A stretch of 37,609 nucleotides of DNA from Chara braunii (GCA_003427395.1 BFEA01000018.1:5826309-5863917); one strand, 5' to 3'. Positions 8,591 to 18,947 are shown, counted from the first letter of the stretch. Made by a program: numbers and translations. The notes: generated from the sequence alone by a model not told the origin.

Positions 8591-9683
8591 TACAAAATCC
8601 TGCGTGACAATCTGCTGGCTTTCCGGTCGCCCGAAGTGACTCGGCTGGGAAAAAGTGCGACACCGCATCAATGTTCTGGAGATAGATGTGGGAACACTCA
8701 AGACGGGGGCACAACAGCTGCAACAACAAGTTTGCGCAGCATCCGGTCCTGGCACAACGACACGCGAAAGCATCGTCAAATTCGATGGGCTCCCGATCTT
8801 CTGTGACGCATCGAAGACCGATTCCATACAATGGTGGCGCCAGTTCGAAGTCAAGCTGGACCTCCACCACGTCGTTGACGCGAACCGAAATGCATATTTG
8901 TACTCCCCCTTGGGAGGAGCGTGTCAGTCGTGGTTGGACAACATGCTGTCCACACACGCATGTCCAGTCACCGAGTTACACAAGTACATCACCTGGGCGG
9001 ACCTCACGACGGCTTGGAAGAAGAGTTTCCAAGTAGAACTGCCTGAGCACCTTGCGATGGACAAGCTGCTGACATTTGCACAAAACAACATGCCAAGTAG
9101 GGACTGGATATCTGAGTTCCAACGCTTGGCAAGCACGCCCAAGTTGCCAATGAACTTTGACGGCATCAAGCTTTACTTTATCAAGCGGTCGTGCCCAGCG
9201 TTGCAGAATGCGTTGACTCACGTCGCCGAGACCCTCACCACAAGTGAGGAACTGTTCAGCAAGGCCGCGCAGATCATCGTGACGAATTTGGCAGCTCGAA
9301 ATATGGGCCACTCGTCAACTGCCGACCAGGGCGCGCATCAGCATCAGCCGGAAGTGGTCATGGTCGCAGCAGCAACGCCTAGCGACCCTTCAATTTTAGA
9401 CGAGGCTGTTCCGTCTGACGAGGGAAAGAGACTCGCAGCTGCCCAGAATGGTGGCCGCCCCGCCAAAGGACGAGGACGAGGCAAGACGAAGACGAACACC
9501 ACTACTTCTTCTAGGCCCGGGCAAACAGCTCAAGAGCAAGGACCTTGGATAGCGTACGAGCTTACGGCACGCGGGTACCGCGTCCGCACCAAGTACCACT
9601 ATTGTTTGTGGTGCAACAACTCATCACATGAGACAGTGAGTTGTCCCACAAAGGCCAAGGGTACCGCCCAGTCGAAAAAGTGA
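8591..9683 (+). pseudogene. gag: Gag core with CCHC zinc knuckle, Ty3 element 1
   Basis: From 8655 the frame gives a short coil (RINVLEIDVGTLKTGAQQLQ), then the retrotransposon Gag core with F-D-G-L-P, W-W-R-Q-F-E-V-K-L and Y-S-P-L-G-G-A motifs. A linker rich in Lys, Gly and Arg follows, and a zinc knuckle of form C-x2-C-x4-H-x4-C (CLWCNNSSHETVSC) lies near the end. The frame stops with TGA at 9681. There is no ATG at its 5' end: similarity extends upstream to about 8591 in a neighbouring frame, suggesting a one-base change near 8650. This is the C-terminal half of the protein that starts at 1913. Pol follows in the -1 frame. Confidence 0.88.
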
Positions 9684-10282
9684 GCACCGCCGAGAGTGTA
9701 GCGACGGCACTCTCGACGCCTACAGAACCGGTTGCCGTATGAGTAACCTCCCTCGGTTCCGGGGCACATGCGGACGTCGTAAGTCCTCACATTCTTCATT
9801 CTTTCGAGGACTATGTTGCCCGGCTCGTACCTTCGCTGAATTCAGGAGTCCAAGGACATGATGTATGTGCGGTCTCTTCTCCGATCGGAAGCAGCAGCAT
9901 TGATTCGTCTTCAAGTGGATCTTCACGGGATTCGGCGCGCGCGTTCAACATTGAGGACTTGGACCCGTTGACGCCCGAGGATTTTGCATGGCTTCCTCTC
10001 CCTTCCACCGAGTGCTTACCAGAGCCGCAATGCGCAGCTCTTCGCGCTCATCTTCATACATATCTATCCTTCTATGCACCACCAACATCGCCTACGGAGG
10101 ACGAGGTCGCGGTGGGGGACATCCTTGCGTATGTTAGCAAGGTGGTCCGTGAGTTTCGCACCCAGCGGTATGACGACAACAACGCACCGCTTCTTTATGT
10201 CCGCATCCAAATCGGGCAAGCGTCCTACAACGCTTTGCTGGATAGCAGCGCGACTCGCAACTTCATTAGCCAGTCCTTCTAA
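9671..10282 (+). pseudogene. pol: Pol: aspartic protease region, Ty3 element 1
   Basis: This frame overlaps the end of gag and is offset by -1. It reads through TGA (9740-9742) and then stays open to TAA at 10280-10282. Near its end is the retropepsin active-site region LLDSSATRNFISQ. The family signature is D-S/T-G, but here the codon at 10247-10249 gives Ser in place of Gly, which should impair the enzyme. After the TAA the same frame continues directly (RAGLGPQVRRKAHP...) into the protease C-terminal half (ILGMPWLASADHTVNFH) and the reverse transcriptase. The stop therefore interrupts one polyprotein. The protease would normally process Gag-Pol in the particle. Confidence 0.85.
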
Positions 10283-12448
10283 AGGGCCGGCCTTGGACCA
10301 CAAGTTCGAAGGAAGGCACACCCTACGTCGATCAAGTTGGCGGACGGTAGAATGCAACAACTCCTTGATCGTTACATCCAAGCCGTCCCGGTCTATTTCG
10401 CACCTCATGCATGCGAAGCGGTGACGTTTGACGTCTTAGACACGGACTTCGACATCATTTTGGGCATGCCTTGGCTTGCGAGTGCGGATCACACGGTCAA
10501 CTTCCATCGGCGGACACTTACGGTTCGCGACGCGTTCGGCGCCGAAGTTCCATGTACCATTCCTCCTCCGCACCCTTCGATCCGGTGCCAAGTTTTAATG
10601 GCCAAATATTTTCGGGCCACTTGCGCTTACGAACGAACCGAAGAGATAGGCTTATGTTTTCTCCGAACCGTCGCGGTAGTCGAAGCTCAACCCACGGACT
10701 TGTCTTCAGACCCCCGGGTGGTGCGGTTGCTCGACGAATTCGCCGATGTCTTCGAGTCACCTACCGGCATAGTGCTGGATCGGCCGATCTCACACGAGAT
10801 CATTCTCGAGGTCGGTGCCTTGTCGCCGAAAGGTTGCATTTATCTCATGAGCAAGGAGGAACTTACAGTACTCCGCGCGCAGCTCGACGACTTGTTGGAC
10901 AAAGGCTGGATCCGGCCTAGTAGCTCACCCTATGGTGTGCCAGTTCTCTTCGTTCGGAAGAAGAACAAGGACCTTCGCATATGCATCGATTACCGCAAGC
11001 TCAATGCGCAGACCGTCAAGAACGCGGGACCTCTTCCTCGTATTGATGACCTTCTGGAGCGCTTGGGCGGCGCGAAATTCTTCTCCAAACTGGATTTGAA
11101 GTCGGGATATCATCAGATCTTGATTCGGCCGCAAGATCGCTACAAGATCGCGTTCAAGACACGGTACGGGCACTTCGAGTGGGTCGTCATGCCTTTCGGA
11201 CTCACCAACGCCCCGACGACTTTTCAAGCGGCAATGACCAACGAGTTCCGCGCAATGCTGGACCGGTTCGTGCTGGTCTACTTGGACGACATCCTCGTCT
11301 ATAGCCGGACCTTGGAGGAACATCTTGACCATCTTCGACGAGTGTTGGGGACACTCCGGCGCGCCAAGTTCAAAGCTAACCGCGACAAGTGCGAGTTCGT
11401 GCGCCAAGAGTTGGAATACTTGGGCCACTTCGTCACTCCACAAGGCATCAGTCCGTTGTCGGACAAGATTCAAGCCGTCCAAGATTGGCCGGAGCCACGG
11501 AACGTCACGGATGTCCGATCATTCCTTGGGCTCACCGGCTACTACCAACGTTTCATCAAAGGGTACTTGAAGATCACGGGCCACTTATTCAAGCTTCAAT
11601 GCAAGGATCAGCCGTTTGACTTCGGGACGGACGCGCGGGAATCATTCTTGGCCCTCAAGGCCGCATTGCTTTCTGCGGAGGTATTGCGGACATACCACCC
11701 GCTATTGCCAACGCGCATCACCACAGACGCATCCAGCTATGGCATTGGGGTTGTCTTCGAGCAACATGACGGCGTGGACTGGCACCCAGTCGAATACTTC
11801 AGCAAGAAAGTGTCGGTCGTGCACTCCATCGATGATGCACACAAGAAGGAACTTCTCGCCTTCGTCCACGCACTCAAGCGGTGGAGGCACTTCCTCCTTG
11901 GTCGACGCCATTTCCGATGGGTAACACACGACAATCCGTTTATCTTCTACAAGTCTGAAGACACCGTCAACAACACCATCGCCCGTTGGATGACCTTCAT
12001 CGACCAATTGGACTTCTTTCCCGATCACATTCCGGGGAAGTCGAACCGTTTTGCAAATGCTCTTTCAAGGCATCCGGGCCACTGCACCGCGGTCTACTCA
12101 ACCTTCGAGATCGAGGACGACTTGTGGGACAGCTTCATCCGCGGCTATCAAGCCGACCCCGAGTTTCGTGACAAGTACGCGAATTGTTCCTCTCCCAATC
12201 CGACGCCTTCACACTATCGGATCCAAGAGGGATACTTGCTTCTTCACTCGCGGGGGAAGGATCTCCTTTGTGTGCCGCAAGATTCACACTTGCGCACCCG
12301 GCTTCTTGGCGAGTTCCACGACGCCCCCGCCACCGGACACTTTGGCATCAATCGCACGATTGGCCGACTACGCGAGCGCTTTTGGTGGCCCGGTCTCCTC
12401 GACGACGTCACGCACTATTGCGAGTCATGTGAAGTTTGCCGACGTTGA
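10283..12448 (+). pseudogene. pol: Pol: reverse transcriptase and RNase H, Ty3 element 1
   Basis: The open part runs from the ATG-containing stretch at about 10337 to TGA at 12446. RT motifs are intact: WIRPSSSPYG, FFSKLDLKSGYHQ with the catalytic Asp at 11093-11095, MPFGLTNAP, and the YLDD box at 11279-11290. RNase H follows (about 11640-12070). Its first Asp (TTDASSYGIG) and Glu (KKELLAF) are present. The third site reads VTHDNP where relatives have T-D, and the last reads FANALSR instead of A-D-A-L-S-R (codon AAT at 12056-12058). The integrase zinc region with H-x6-H and C-x2-C lies just before the TGA. RT is seen as intact, while RNase H probably is not. Confidence 0.95.
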
Positions 12449-13359
12449 AAATCTCGCAATCATCGTCCGTATGGCGAACTGCGACCATTACCAGTCCCCT
12501 TGCGCCGAAGGGAAGCAATTGCCATGGATATCACCGGGTCGTTCCCCAAGCACAAGATGGGCGTCGATGGGATTCTCACGGTGGTTGACCGCCTCACCAA
12601 GTTTGCCATGTTTTTGTCTTGCCGCTATCATGCCAAGGCACCGGAGTTGGCCGAGGTTCTCTACATCGGTTGGATTCAAACCAAGGGTTACCCCAAGGAA
12701 ATCGTATGCGACCGCGACACTCGGCGCTCATCAAGCGATGGGGCTCTTCCCTCAAGCCGAGTTCGGCTCGCCACCCCCAAACCGATGGCCAAACGGAGAG
12801 GGCACATTAGACTGCACAGGTCCTTCACACTCTCATCCGTCCCAACCAAAAGGATTGGGTCGAGCGGCTGCCGGATGTTGAGTTGGCTTACAACTCATTC
12901 ATCCATCCGGCTATCGGGATGTCGCCCTTTGAGCTCGAGCATGACTCGCCGGTCAATTCTCCGTTGGACGCAATCATCCCACGGGCGGCCGAGAGCGATG
13001 ACCATCTTCTCTTCATTCGTCGAATGCAAGAGCTTCTTGTCAAGGCACGTGACCAGATGTCGAAGACGCAGCAACGTATGCGCCAACAGGCCAACCGCCA
13101 GCATCTTCCTTGTCCGTTCCGCGCAGGCAACCTCGTATGGGTCTCGGCTGCAGAATTCAGCCTCGAACAAGATCTCTCTCGCAAGCTCCTTCCGAAATGG
13201 ATGGGGCCCTGGCCAATCGTGGCACCCGCTGGGGACGCACCCGAGCGACCTTCATTCGTTATTCAGGTGCCCGCCCACTTGCCCGTCAACCCGGTCTTTC
13301 ACTGTTCCAAGTTGGCTCTCTACACGCCTGCGGAACTGGATGACTTTCCCAGGCAATGA
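12449..13359 (+). pseudogene. pol: Pol: integrase core, Ty3 element 1
   Basis: After TGA (12446-12448) the same frame goes on with the catalytic core: AMDITGSFPKHK (first Asp) and VCDRDTR (second Asp). Near 12724 the frame changes. The next frame continues ALIKRWGSSLKPSSARHPQT and QTERAH, which holds the Glu. From memory of related elements, about seven residues are missing between DTR and ALIK; a deletion of about 22 bases would explain both the loss and the shift. A TAG at 12808-12810 breaks the new frame, which then stays open to TGA at 13357-13359. The region includes the MGPWPIVAPAG and HCSKLALYTP motifs of the integrase C-terminal domain. Confidence 0.9.
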
Positions 13360-13638
13360 TCGCAAGACCCACCCTCGATGGACGGTTTTCAAGAGGTTGG
13401 CGAGATCATAACCCAGCGACGTTACGGCAACAGGCGGACTGAATTTTTGGTCCACTTTGCATATTGCACCCATAGAGCTGACCGATGGCTGACTCGTGCG
13501 GAACTTCAGGCAACAGCGCCCGATGCTCTCGCACGCTACGAACAAAAGGTCAAAGTCAAGCCAGCATCTTCGGCCCCACGCCGCACCCGCGTCCAAGTAC
13601 CGCCTTCAGATCGGCAGCTTCGCCCCCGACCGGCTTGA
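13360..13638 (+). pseudogene. pol: Pol: chromo-like C-terminal tail of integrase, Ty3 element 1
   Basis: Directly downstream of the TGA at 13357, in the same frame, comes DGFQEVGEIITQRRYGN, then EFLVHFAYC, then DRWLTRAEL, ending in a basic tail. The order of a short beta strand, an acidic-aromatic W and a helix is like chromodomain-type tails of Ty3 chromoviral integrases, which help choose the integration site. The ORF ends at 13636-13638, six bases before the polypurine tract. The interrupting TGA would be CGA in the ancestor if the family has Arg there, a CpG-type change. Confidence 0.75.
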
Positions 13639-13644
13639 GTTCAT

Positions 13645-13657
13645 AAGGAGGGGGGGG
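13645..13657 (+). other. Polypurine tract
   Basis: AAGGAGGGGGGGG lies immediately before the LTR start TGTTACATGC. It is the plus-strand primer site expected next to a 3' LTR. Confidence 0.9.
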
Positions 13658-14609
13658 TGTTACATGCTGAGCCTGTACACGGGCCCCATTTGAGAGGCGC
13701 GGCGGTTGCTGAGGGGCCCCCAGGCCGCGTACCATCCAGCACGCGCCCTGGAGGCCCACGGCGGCCCTCTAGGCCCTAGGCAGCACAACAGGTAGGTAGG
13801 TTTTCTTTTACTTATCCCTTTTTTGTGTGTGTGCTGTCTCTTTTTTTGTCTGTTCAGGTGCCGTTCCGGACTTGCAGCCCCAAGGCCGGAGCTTGGGACT
13901 GGGTACACCGGAGGCAGGCCCGAAACGAGGCCAGACGCAGTTTGGCGCCAAACCGGTAGGTACCGGCGTCGTTTCGGTCCTGCAGGACCCAAGACAATGC
14001 CTTGGGCCAGGTGCACCAGTAGGAGGCCGTTTTTAGGCCAGGCGCATTCCTGCGCCATGCTGCATCAGCAGCAGGGTCTGGACGTCCGGTAGGGACCCAG
14101 ACCACCTGGGCCGTTTTAGGCCACACAGCACCAGGCAGGCCGGGCCGCCCAGCGCTACAAATAGCTGGGCAACGGCTGGGCAAGAACAGTTCGAGTAGCT
14201 CACTTCTGAGCGACACGCTGCTGGTTGGAGGCTGCGCTATGCTGCGCTAGGTAGAGTAGGGAGTAGATCGTAGAGGAGATAGGGAGTGGCGGAGCCCATA
14301 CCTGCAGTCGGCGAGCTTACCTGGCGCCATAGCTGGGCTCCACGCGGTACCTGCACACAGCAACGGACCACAGTCAGTTCGGTGGACAGCTACCTGCAGG
14401 TGAGACAACGGACCACAGCAACGGACCACAGTCAGTTCTCTCTCCCTCCTCCATCTCTCTCTCTCCCTCTCTCTCTCTCCCTCTCTCTCTTCTCCCTCCT
14501 TCCTCCTCTTTCTCATCTTCTTCTTTGAATCTGAGAGTGTGAGAGGTTATCAGTAGGGATCCAGGCATAGGTTATGTTGGGCGAATTGCCCAGGTTCTGA
14601 TTCGACATT
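13658..14609 (+). repeat. 3' LTR of Ty3 element 1, truncated
   Basis: It starts TGTTACATGCTGAGCC right after the polypurine tract. It holds a TATA-like TACAAATA at 14156-14163, as expected for the U3/R boundary. A segment around 14358-14382 is directly repeated at 14413-14438 (CACAGCAACGGACCACAGTC). Positions 14400-14609 match 1-210. The remaining approximately 407 bases seen at 211-617 are absent: at 14610 unrelated sequence begins. The relative at 17534-18688 shows the full structure. Confidence 0.88.
14156..14163 (+). promoter_or_regulatory. LTR TATA-like box
   Basis: TACAAATA is followed by AGCTGGGCAACGGCTGGGC. The related LTR has ACTTATAG at 17844-17851 followed by a nearly identical sequence. 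The conserved position supports a promoter element. Confidence 0.45.
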
Positions 14610-15051
14610 AATCGACCTTAACCCCGGTTGTGGTTAAGCATCAACGACTGCCCGGCAACTGATACCCTGAGGTGGGCACCAAACCACTGCCCTCAAGGTA
14701 CCTGTGACGAAAATCAAAGCAGACTATCACTCACCCACACCAGATGAAAAACTCTACAGACTGTATATATAATATATACTTTAGATATATTATTATATTT
14801 TTAAATTGGTAAAGAATTTCGATGTGACCCTGAGGCAAAAGTTATCCAGTTTAATTTTCTGCATAACATAGTTTCTTTTCGGATTTTTAAATCAATTTTT
14901 TGATTTCTCCCCCCACCCCTTTTTGCCAGTACCTTCTTTGGTCCTTGCACGGCCATGCCACCCGGGCAAACAAGGTAACCCGTGGAGCGCGGCTGGTAGC
15001 CTAAACATTTTCGATTTCCGTCGCTGCCATTGCGGTCCGTTCACACTGTTG

Positions 15052-15145
15052 ATCCGAAAACCCTGAAATGTTACATTTTCGATTGAAAACCCCCGAAATG
15101 TTACATTTCCGTTTGAAAACCCCGAAATGTTACTTTTTCAATTCT
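15052..15145. repeat. Three-unit tandem repeat (~35 bp)
   Basis: Units contain GAAAACCCC, CGAAATGTTAC and ATTTCCG with small differences. No function is evident. Confidence 0.7.
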
Positions 15146-15672
15146 CGACATTGCCTGGAAAAGGTGGAGGTAATTTAACACCGACCTCGCTCAATGTGCC
15201 GTCTTGAGAGCTTGCCGAGTGGCATCTCTGATACATTAATCTCAAATTCCAGCATAGCAGCCCTTGCAATGAACCCAGATCGTGAAGATACTTGTCAACA
15301 ATGCAAGTCCAGATGGTAATCAACCCGCTGATGAATGTCAATAATCATGATCGTTTTCAGTTACAAAGAGATGGGATGGACATACACAGACGAAAGGAGA
15401 GAGGAGGGAGAAGAGACTTAGAGGGTGGATAGAATGTATGCCCTCTTCTGCTTCGGGCTCCTCCTCAATCGCCTGCTCTGTAATCAACAATCTGAACGAA
15501 CATCTGGAGTTCTTCTTCAATGTGCCACATCAGCACGTCAATAAGTCCCTCATCAGCGCTGGAGCAGCATCGACCTCAAGATAAACAGGTACGTATCTCT
15601 GATCCTCCCACAGTCATGATCTCCTCCCGAGTACGATGAATCAGAACAGCAGTATCGTCCCAGTTGTAGCCC

Positions 15673-15740
15673 GCCACGTCAGCAACGTACATACGTGGCA
15701 GCGGCCACGTCAGCAGTGGCGCGTGGCAGCTGCCATGTCA
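15673..15740. promoter_or_regulatory. Cluster of bZIP-type boxes
   Basis: GCCACGTCA occurs at 15673-15681 and 15704-15712, and GCCATGTCA at 15732-15740. The reverse complement TGACGTGGC is the C/G-box hybrid bound by plant bZIP factors. Spacing is about 30 bases. It may be the enhancer of an unrecognised promoter or LTR; there is no direct evidence of use. Confidence 0.3.
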
Positions 15741-16545
15741 GCATACCAAGAAGACAGGTGCAAGCCGGCCAAGATGCCAAGCAAGCAGCGCGTCGCTGTA
15801 TCCCGCAAGTGCCAGCGTAAGCCAGCGTCCAGCCAGCGTCGCAGCGTCGAGCCAGCGTCGTCGTCAAAGCAGCAAGTCAGCATTGACGCAAGACTGAATG
15901 AATGTCAAGGCCAGGGAAGTCAGCTCTTATGTAGTGTTGACTCGGGGTCTGGACCCCGGAGGCTGCATCCCTCAGTCGTCCAGATCTCAATGCGGACGAG
16001 GGCTCAGATTATCCGGAAACCGAATCCCCTCCGGCCTGGATGCTATCTGGGTACCTGCACACCACAAGTGAGTGTATGCAACCAAGGGCCTGGGCGTGGT
16101 ACCTTTGACTCTACAGTTGACTCTGACCTTTGAATTTCCAGTCTGCAGCATTTGGTCACACAGCCAAACACGGCAGACTCAGGCCTGGGCGTGTCCTGGT
16201 CACAAGACCCAGTGCAGACCGTTTCTGGTCTGCGTGGCCTGGGGCTAAGTTCTGAGCCCCGGGCTACTTCTGAACAGGGTTACTGCACCCTGCATAGAAG
16301 ACCCAAAAAGAGATGAAGGAAAGAAAAACAGGACAGCAAATTACTCCATGTTAAACAAAGGGCCAACAACAAGTAGCCAGCTCATGGGGCTGTATGTTAC
16401 GAAGTACACACATGTAGGTGTCTGTTAGTAATCAGATGGACTATTTGGTCACATGTACCGTCAGGATTTGACAGCGCTTAACAATGCTCTAACCATTTGG
16501 TTCATCAACATTTGAATTCTGACGAATCAGCTGTGTACAGCAATG

Positions 16546-17162
16546 TGACGCATGCTCAGGGGGAGCAATGCGCAGTAGACCAAGGATCCGCAATGTGATG
16601 AAAAGGACTGAAATGGACAATGCAGGATCAGCGCAGCATCAACAAGCAATGTACATTCCGATACAGACAAGATGGCACAAAGTGGCACAGCGGAAGACTT
16701 AAAGAGAAGGTCTGATCTGACCTGGACTAACCCGACATCCATCACACATCACACATGAGAGAGAGGGAGGAGGGACCACAACCATGGAAGAAAGGTCCCT
16801 CCTTCACACACGCACATGGGGAGATACCACAGATGAGAGATGGGGGAGGGATGAGACGAAGGAGGAGGGAGGGGAGGGAGTAGACTAAGATGGCAATGGC
16901 GAAGTCCCCAAAATAGTCCCTTGCCGAATGTCCAATCAATGTCTGTCCCAGAAATGTCGAATCAGAACCTGCGCAATGCGCCCAACATAACCTCTGCCTG
17001 GATCCCTACTGATAACCTCTCACACTCTCAGATTCAAAGAAGAAGATGAGAAAGAGGAGGAAGGAGTGAGAAGAGAGAGAGGGAGAGAGAGAGAGGGAGA
17101 GAGAGAGATGGAGGAGGGAGAGAGAACTGACTGTGGTCCGTTGCTGTGGTCCGTTGTCTCAC
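16546..17162 (-). repeat. Inverted LTR fragment, near-identical to 1-617
   Basis: The reverse complement equals positions 1-617 in length and almost completely in sequence, ending with the LTR terminus GCATGCGTCA. No PBS follows the terminus on the minus strand, so it would be the outer end of a 3' LTR or a solo LTR. It stops exactly at the base matching window position 1, next to an N at 17163. Confidence 0.9.
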
Positions 17163-17163
17163 N

Positions 17164-17482
17164 TCAGCGCAGCATCAACAAGCAATGTACATTCCGATAC
17201 AGACAAGATGGCACAAAGTGGCACAGCGGAAGACTTAAAGAGAAGGTCTGATCTGACCTGGACTAACCCGACATCCATCACACATCACACACGAAAGAGA
17301 GGGAGGAGGGACCACAACCATGGAAGAAAGGTCCCTCCTTCACACACGCACATGGGGAGATACCACAGATGAGAGATGGAGGAGGGACGAGACGAAGGAG
17401 GAGGGAGGCGAGGGAGTAGACTAAGATCGCAATGGCGAAGTCCCCAAAATAGTCCCTTGCCGAATGTCCAATCAATGTCTGT
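17164..17482 (-). repeat. Second inverted LTR fragment
   Basis: This repeats 16628-16946 in the same orientation with several substitutions (for example CACACGAAAGAGA against CACATGAGAGAGA), so it is a distinct copy. It begins next to the N at 17163, which points to an assembly join. Confidence 0.88.
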
Positions 17483-17533
17483 ACTTTCAGTGTAATCAGT
17501 TAGGGGATTCTGCAGACTGTTGAGGGTGTAATC

Positions 17534-18155
17534 TGTTATATGCTGAGCCTACACATGGGCCCCATTTTAGGGGCCCAACGGTTGCTGGGGGCCCCCAGGC
17601 CGCAGGATTTGATTCGAGACGGCATTTATTTATTTATTGATTGGCTGTCCTATTTTTGTCTGTTCAGGCGTCATTTCGGACCTGCAGTTCCCAAGGCCAC
17701 GTCTTGGGCCAGGTTCACCAGGAGGCAGGCCTCCCTGGACCAGGTACAGGGTCTGGACGTCCTGTCGGGACCCAGACCCAGTAGGCCCACGTTTTGGGCA
17801 CACGACCGTAGGCACACAGAGGCAGCCCGGCCGGCCTTGTGCTACTTATAGCTGGGCCACGGCTGGGCAGACACAGTCCTTGGGCGACTTTCTTAGGCGA
17901 CTTTTTTAGGCGACATGCTGCTGGAGCAGCGCGACACAGCGCTGTGCTGTAGAGGTAGAGGCATAGGTAGGAGGTGAGGCGGAGGCCATACCTGCGTCGG
18001 CGGTACTTACCTGGTGCCATAGCCGCGCTCCACGCCGGCGACCTGCACAGGGACCACGACCGCAGTAAGTACATGGCGGCAGCTACCTGCAGGTGAGACA
18101 GCGAGGAGGACGACATCTTCTTCTTCTTCATCTCGCCCTCTATCTCTTCTCCCTC

Positions 18156-18189
<34 letters not shown>

Positions 18190-18688
18190 CTTCTTCTTCT
18201 TCTTCTTCTTCTTCTTTCAGACAGAGAAGGAGAGAGGTTACAGGCAGAGGTTACATATGATGCCCAGGATCTGATTCGACATTTTTGAGGCAGACCTTGA
18301 TTGGACATTCGGCAGGGAGACTATTTTTGGACTTCGCTATCGCGATCTTGGTGTTCTCCCTCACCTCCATCTTCGTCTCACCTCTCCCCCCATCTCTCAT
18401 CCGTGGTATCTCCCCCATTTGCGTGTGCAAGGAGGGACCTTTTTTCCATGTATGCGGTTCCTCCTCCCTCTCTCACATGTGTGGTGTATGATGGGATGTC
18501 GCGTCAGTATCTGACAGGTCAGGTCATATCTTTGAGTCTTCCGCTGCGCTACATTGTGTTATTTTCATATGTATCTGGATGTACATTGCTTGTTGATGCT
18601 TTGCTGACACTGCATTGTCCATTCGAGTCCTTTTCATCACTTTGTGGATCCTTGGCTCCATATGCATTGCCCTACTAGGCATGTATCA
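17534..18688 (+). repeat. Full-length LTR of a related Ty3 family (apparently solo)
   Basis: It begins TGTTATATGCTGAGCC and ends GCATGTATCA, giving ten-base inverted ends with few mismatches. It is collinear with 13658-14609 and then 160-617, so it shows the complete LTR (1155 bp). It contains a TATA-like ACTTATAG (17844-17851), a CTGCAG/GTGAGA junction near 18091, a (TTC)n tract and TTTCAG. No PBS follows, and no clear polypurine tract or target duplication flanks it (TAATC on the left, GTGAA on the right). It is probably solo or a remnant. Confidence 0.85.
18161..18216. repeat. (TTC)n microsatellite
   Basis: About eighteen TTC units inside the LTR, ending in TTTCAG. The Arg-rich reverse translation is an artefact. 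Confidence 0.95.
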
Positions 18689-18947
18689 GTGAAACTCCGA
18701 CGAAACAGTTTGTCACAGCTCCCTCGTTTGTTGTCCTCTTCTCCCTCTCTGCCTACCGTTTACCGGGCAGCTCTATTTGCCGATATATCATATAATAATC
18801 TATATGTATTATGTTTGTTTTCTTTTTGTCTGCCCATATGCCATGGGAGTTTGCAGTGTGCCAGGTAACTTCTTTTATGATTTTGAAGTTACTGAACTTC
18901 ACGCGTACTACCCTGTGCTAAGAAGAGTGTGCTTTGTTTTACTTTCC

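Larger units (their letters stand above)
1..14609 (+). mobile_element. Decayed Ty3/gypsy LTR retrotransposon (element 1), split by a nested insertion
   Basis: The parts appear in the expected order: 3' portion of the 5' LTR (1-617), primer-binding site (622-635), AT-rich leader, Gag N-terminus (1913-2460), Gag core with zinc knuckle (8591-9683), protease, reverse transcriptase, RNase H and integrase (9671-13638), polypurine tract (13645-13657) and 3' LTR (13658-14609). The domain order PR-RT-RH-IN is that of Ty3/gypsy elements. Two segments flank the coding part as direct repeats: 1-210 matches 14400-14609 with four differences that I counted. The 5' LTR is cut by the window start. The 3' LTR ends abruptly at 14609. 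About 6.1 kb between 2470 and 8580 does not belong to the element. Pol carries several in-frame stops and one apparent deletion, so the element is not autonomous. Similarity to Chara braunii polyproteins is from memory. Confidence 0.9.
14610..16545. other. Unassigned sequence between LTR fragments
   Basis: No gene can be supported. The stretch contains an AT-rich patch (14760-14930), three imperfect units of about 35 bases with CCGAAATGTTACATTT (15052-15145), a cluster of CCACGTCAGC motifs (15673-15740), and short GC-rich hairpins such as CAGACCGTTTCTGGTCTG near 16216. The open frame 15636-16133 covers CCAGCGT-type repeats and is probably not a gene. Confidence 0.5.

Noticed and set aside
10925-11482. 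185-residue minus-strand open frame
   Set aside because: Shadow of the reverse-transcriptase frame on the plus strand.
15636-16133. 165-residue open frame
   Set aside because: Covers CCACGTCAGC and CCAGCGT repeats; composition follows the repeats and no domain is visible.
17715-18308. 197-residue minus-strand open frame
   Set aside because: It crosses the (TTC)n tract of an LTR (Arg run) and has no family features.
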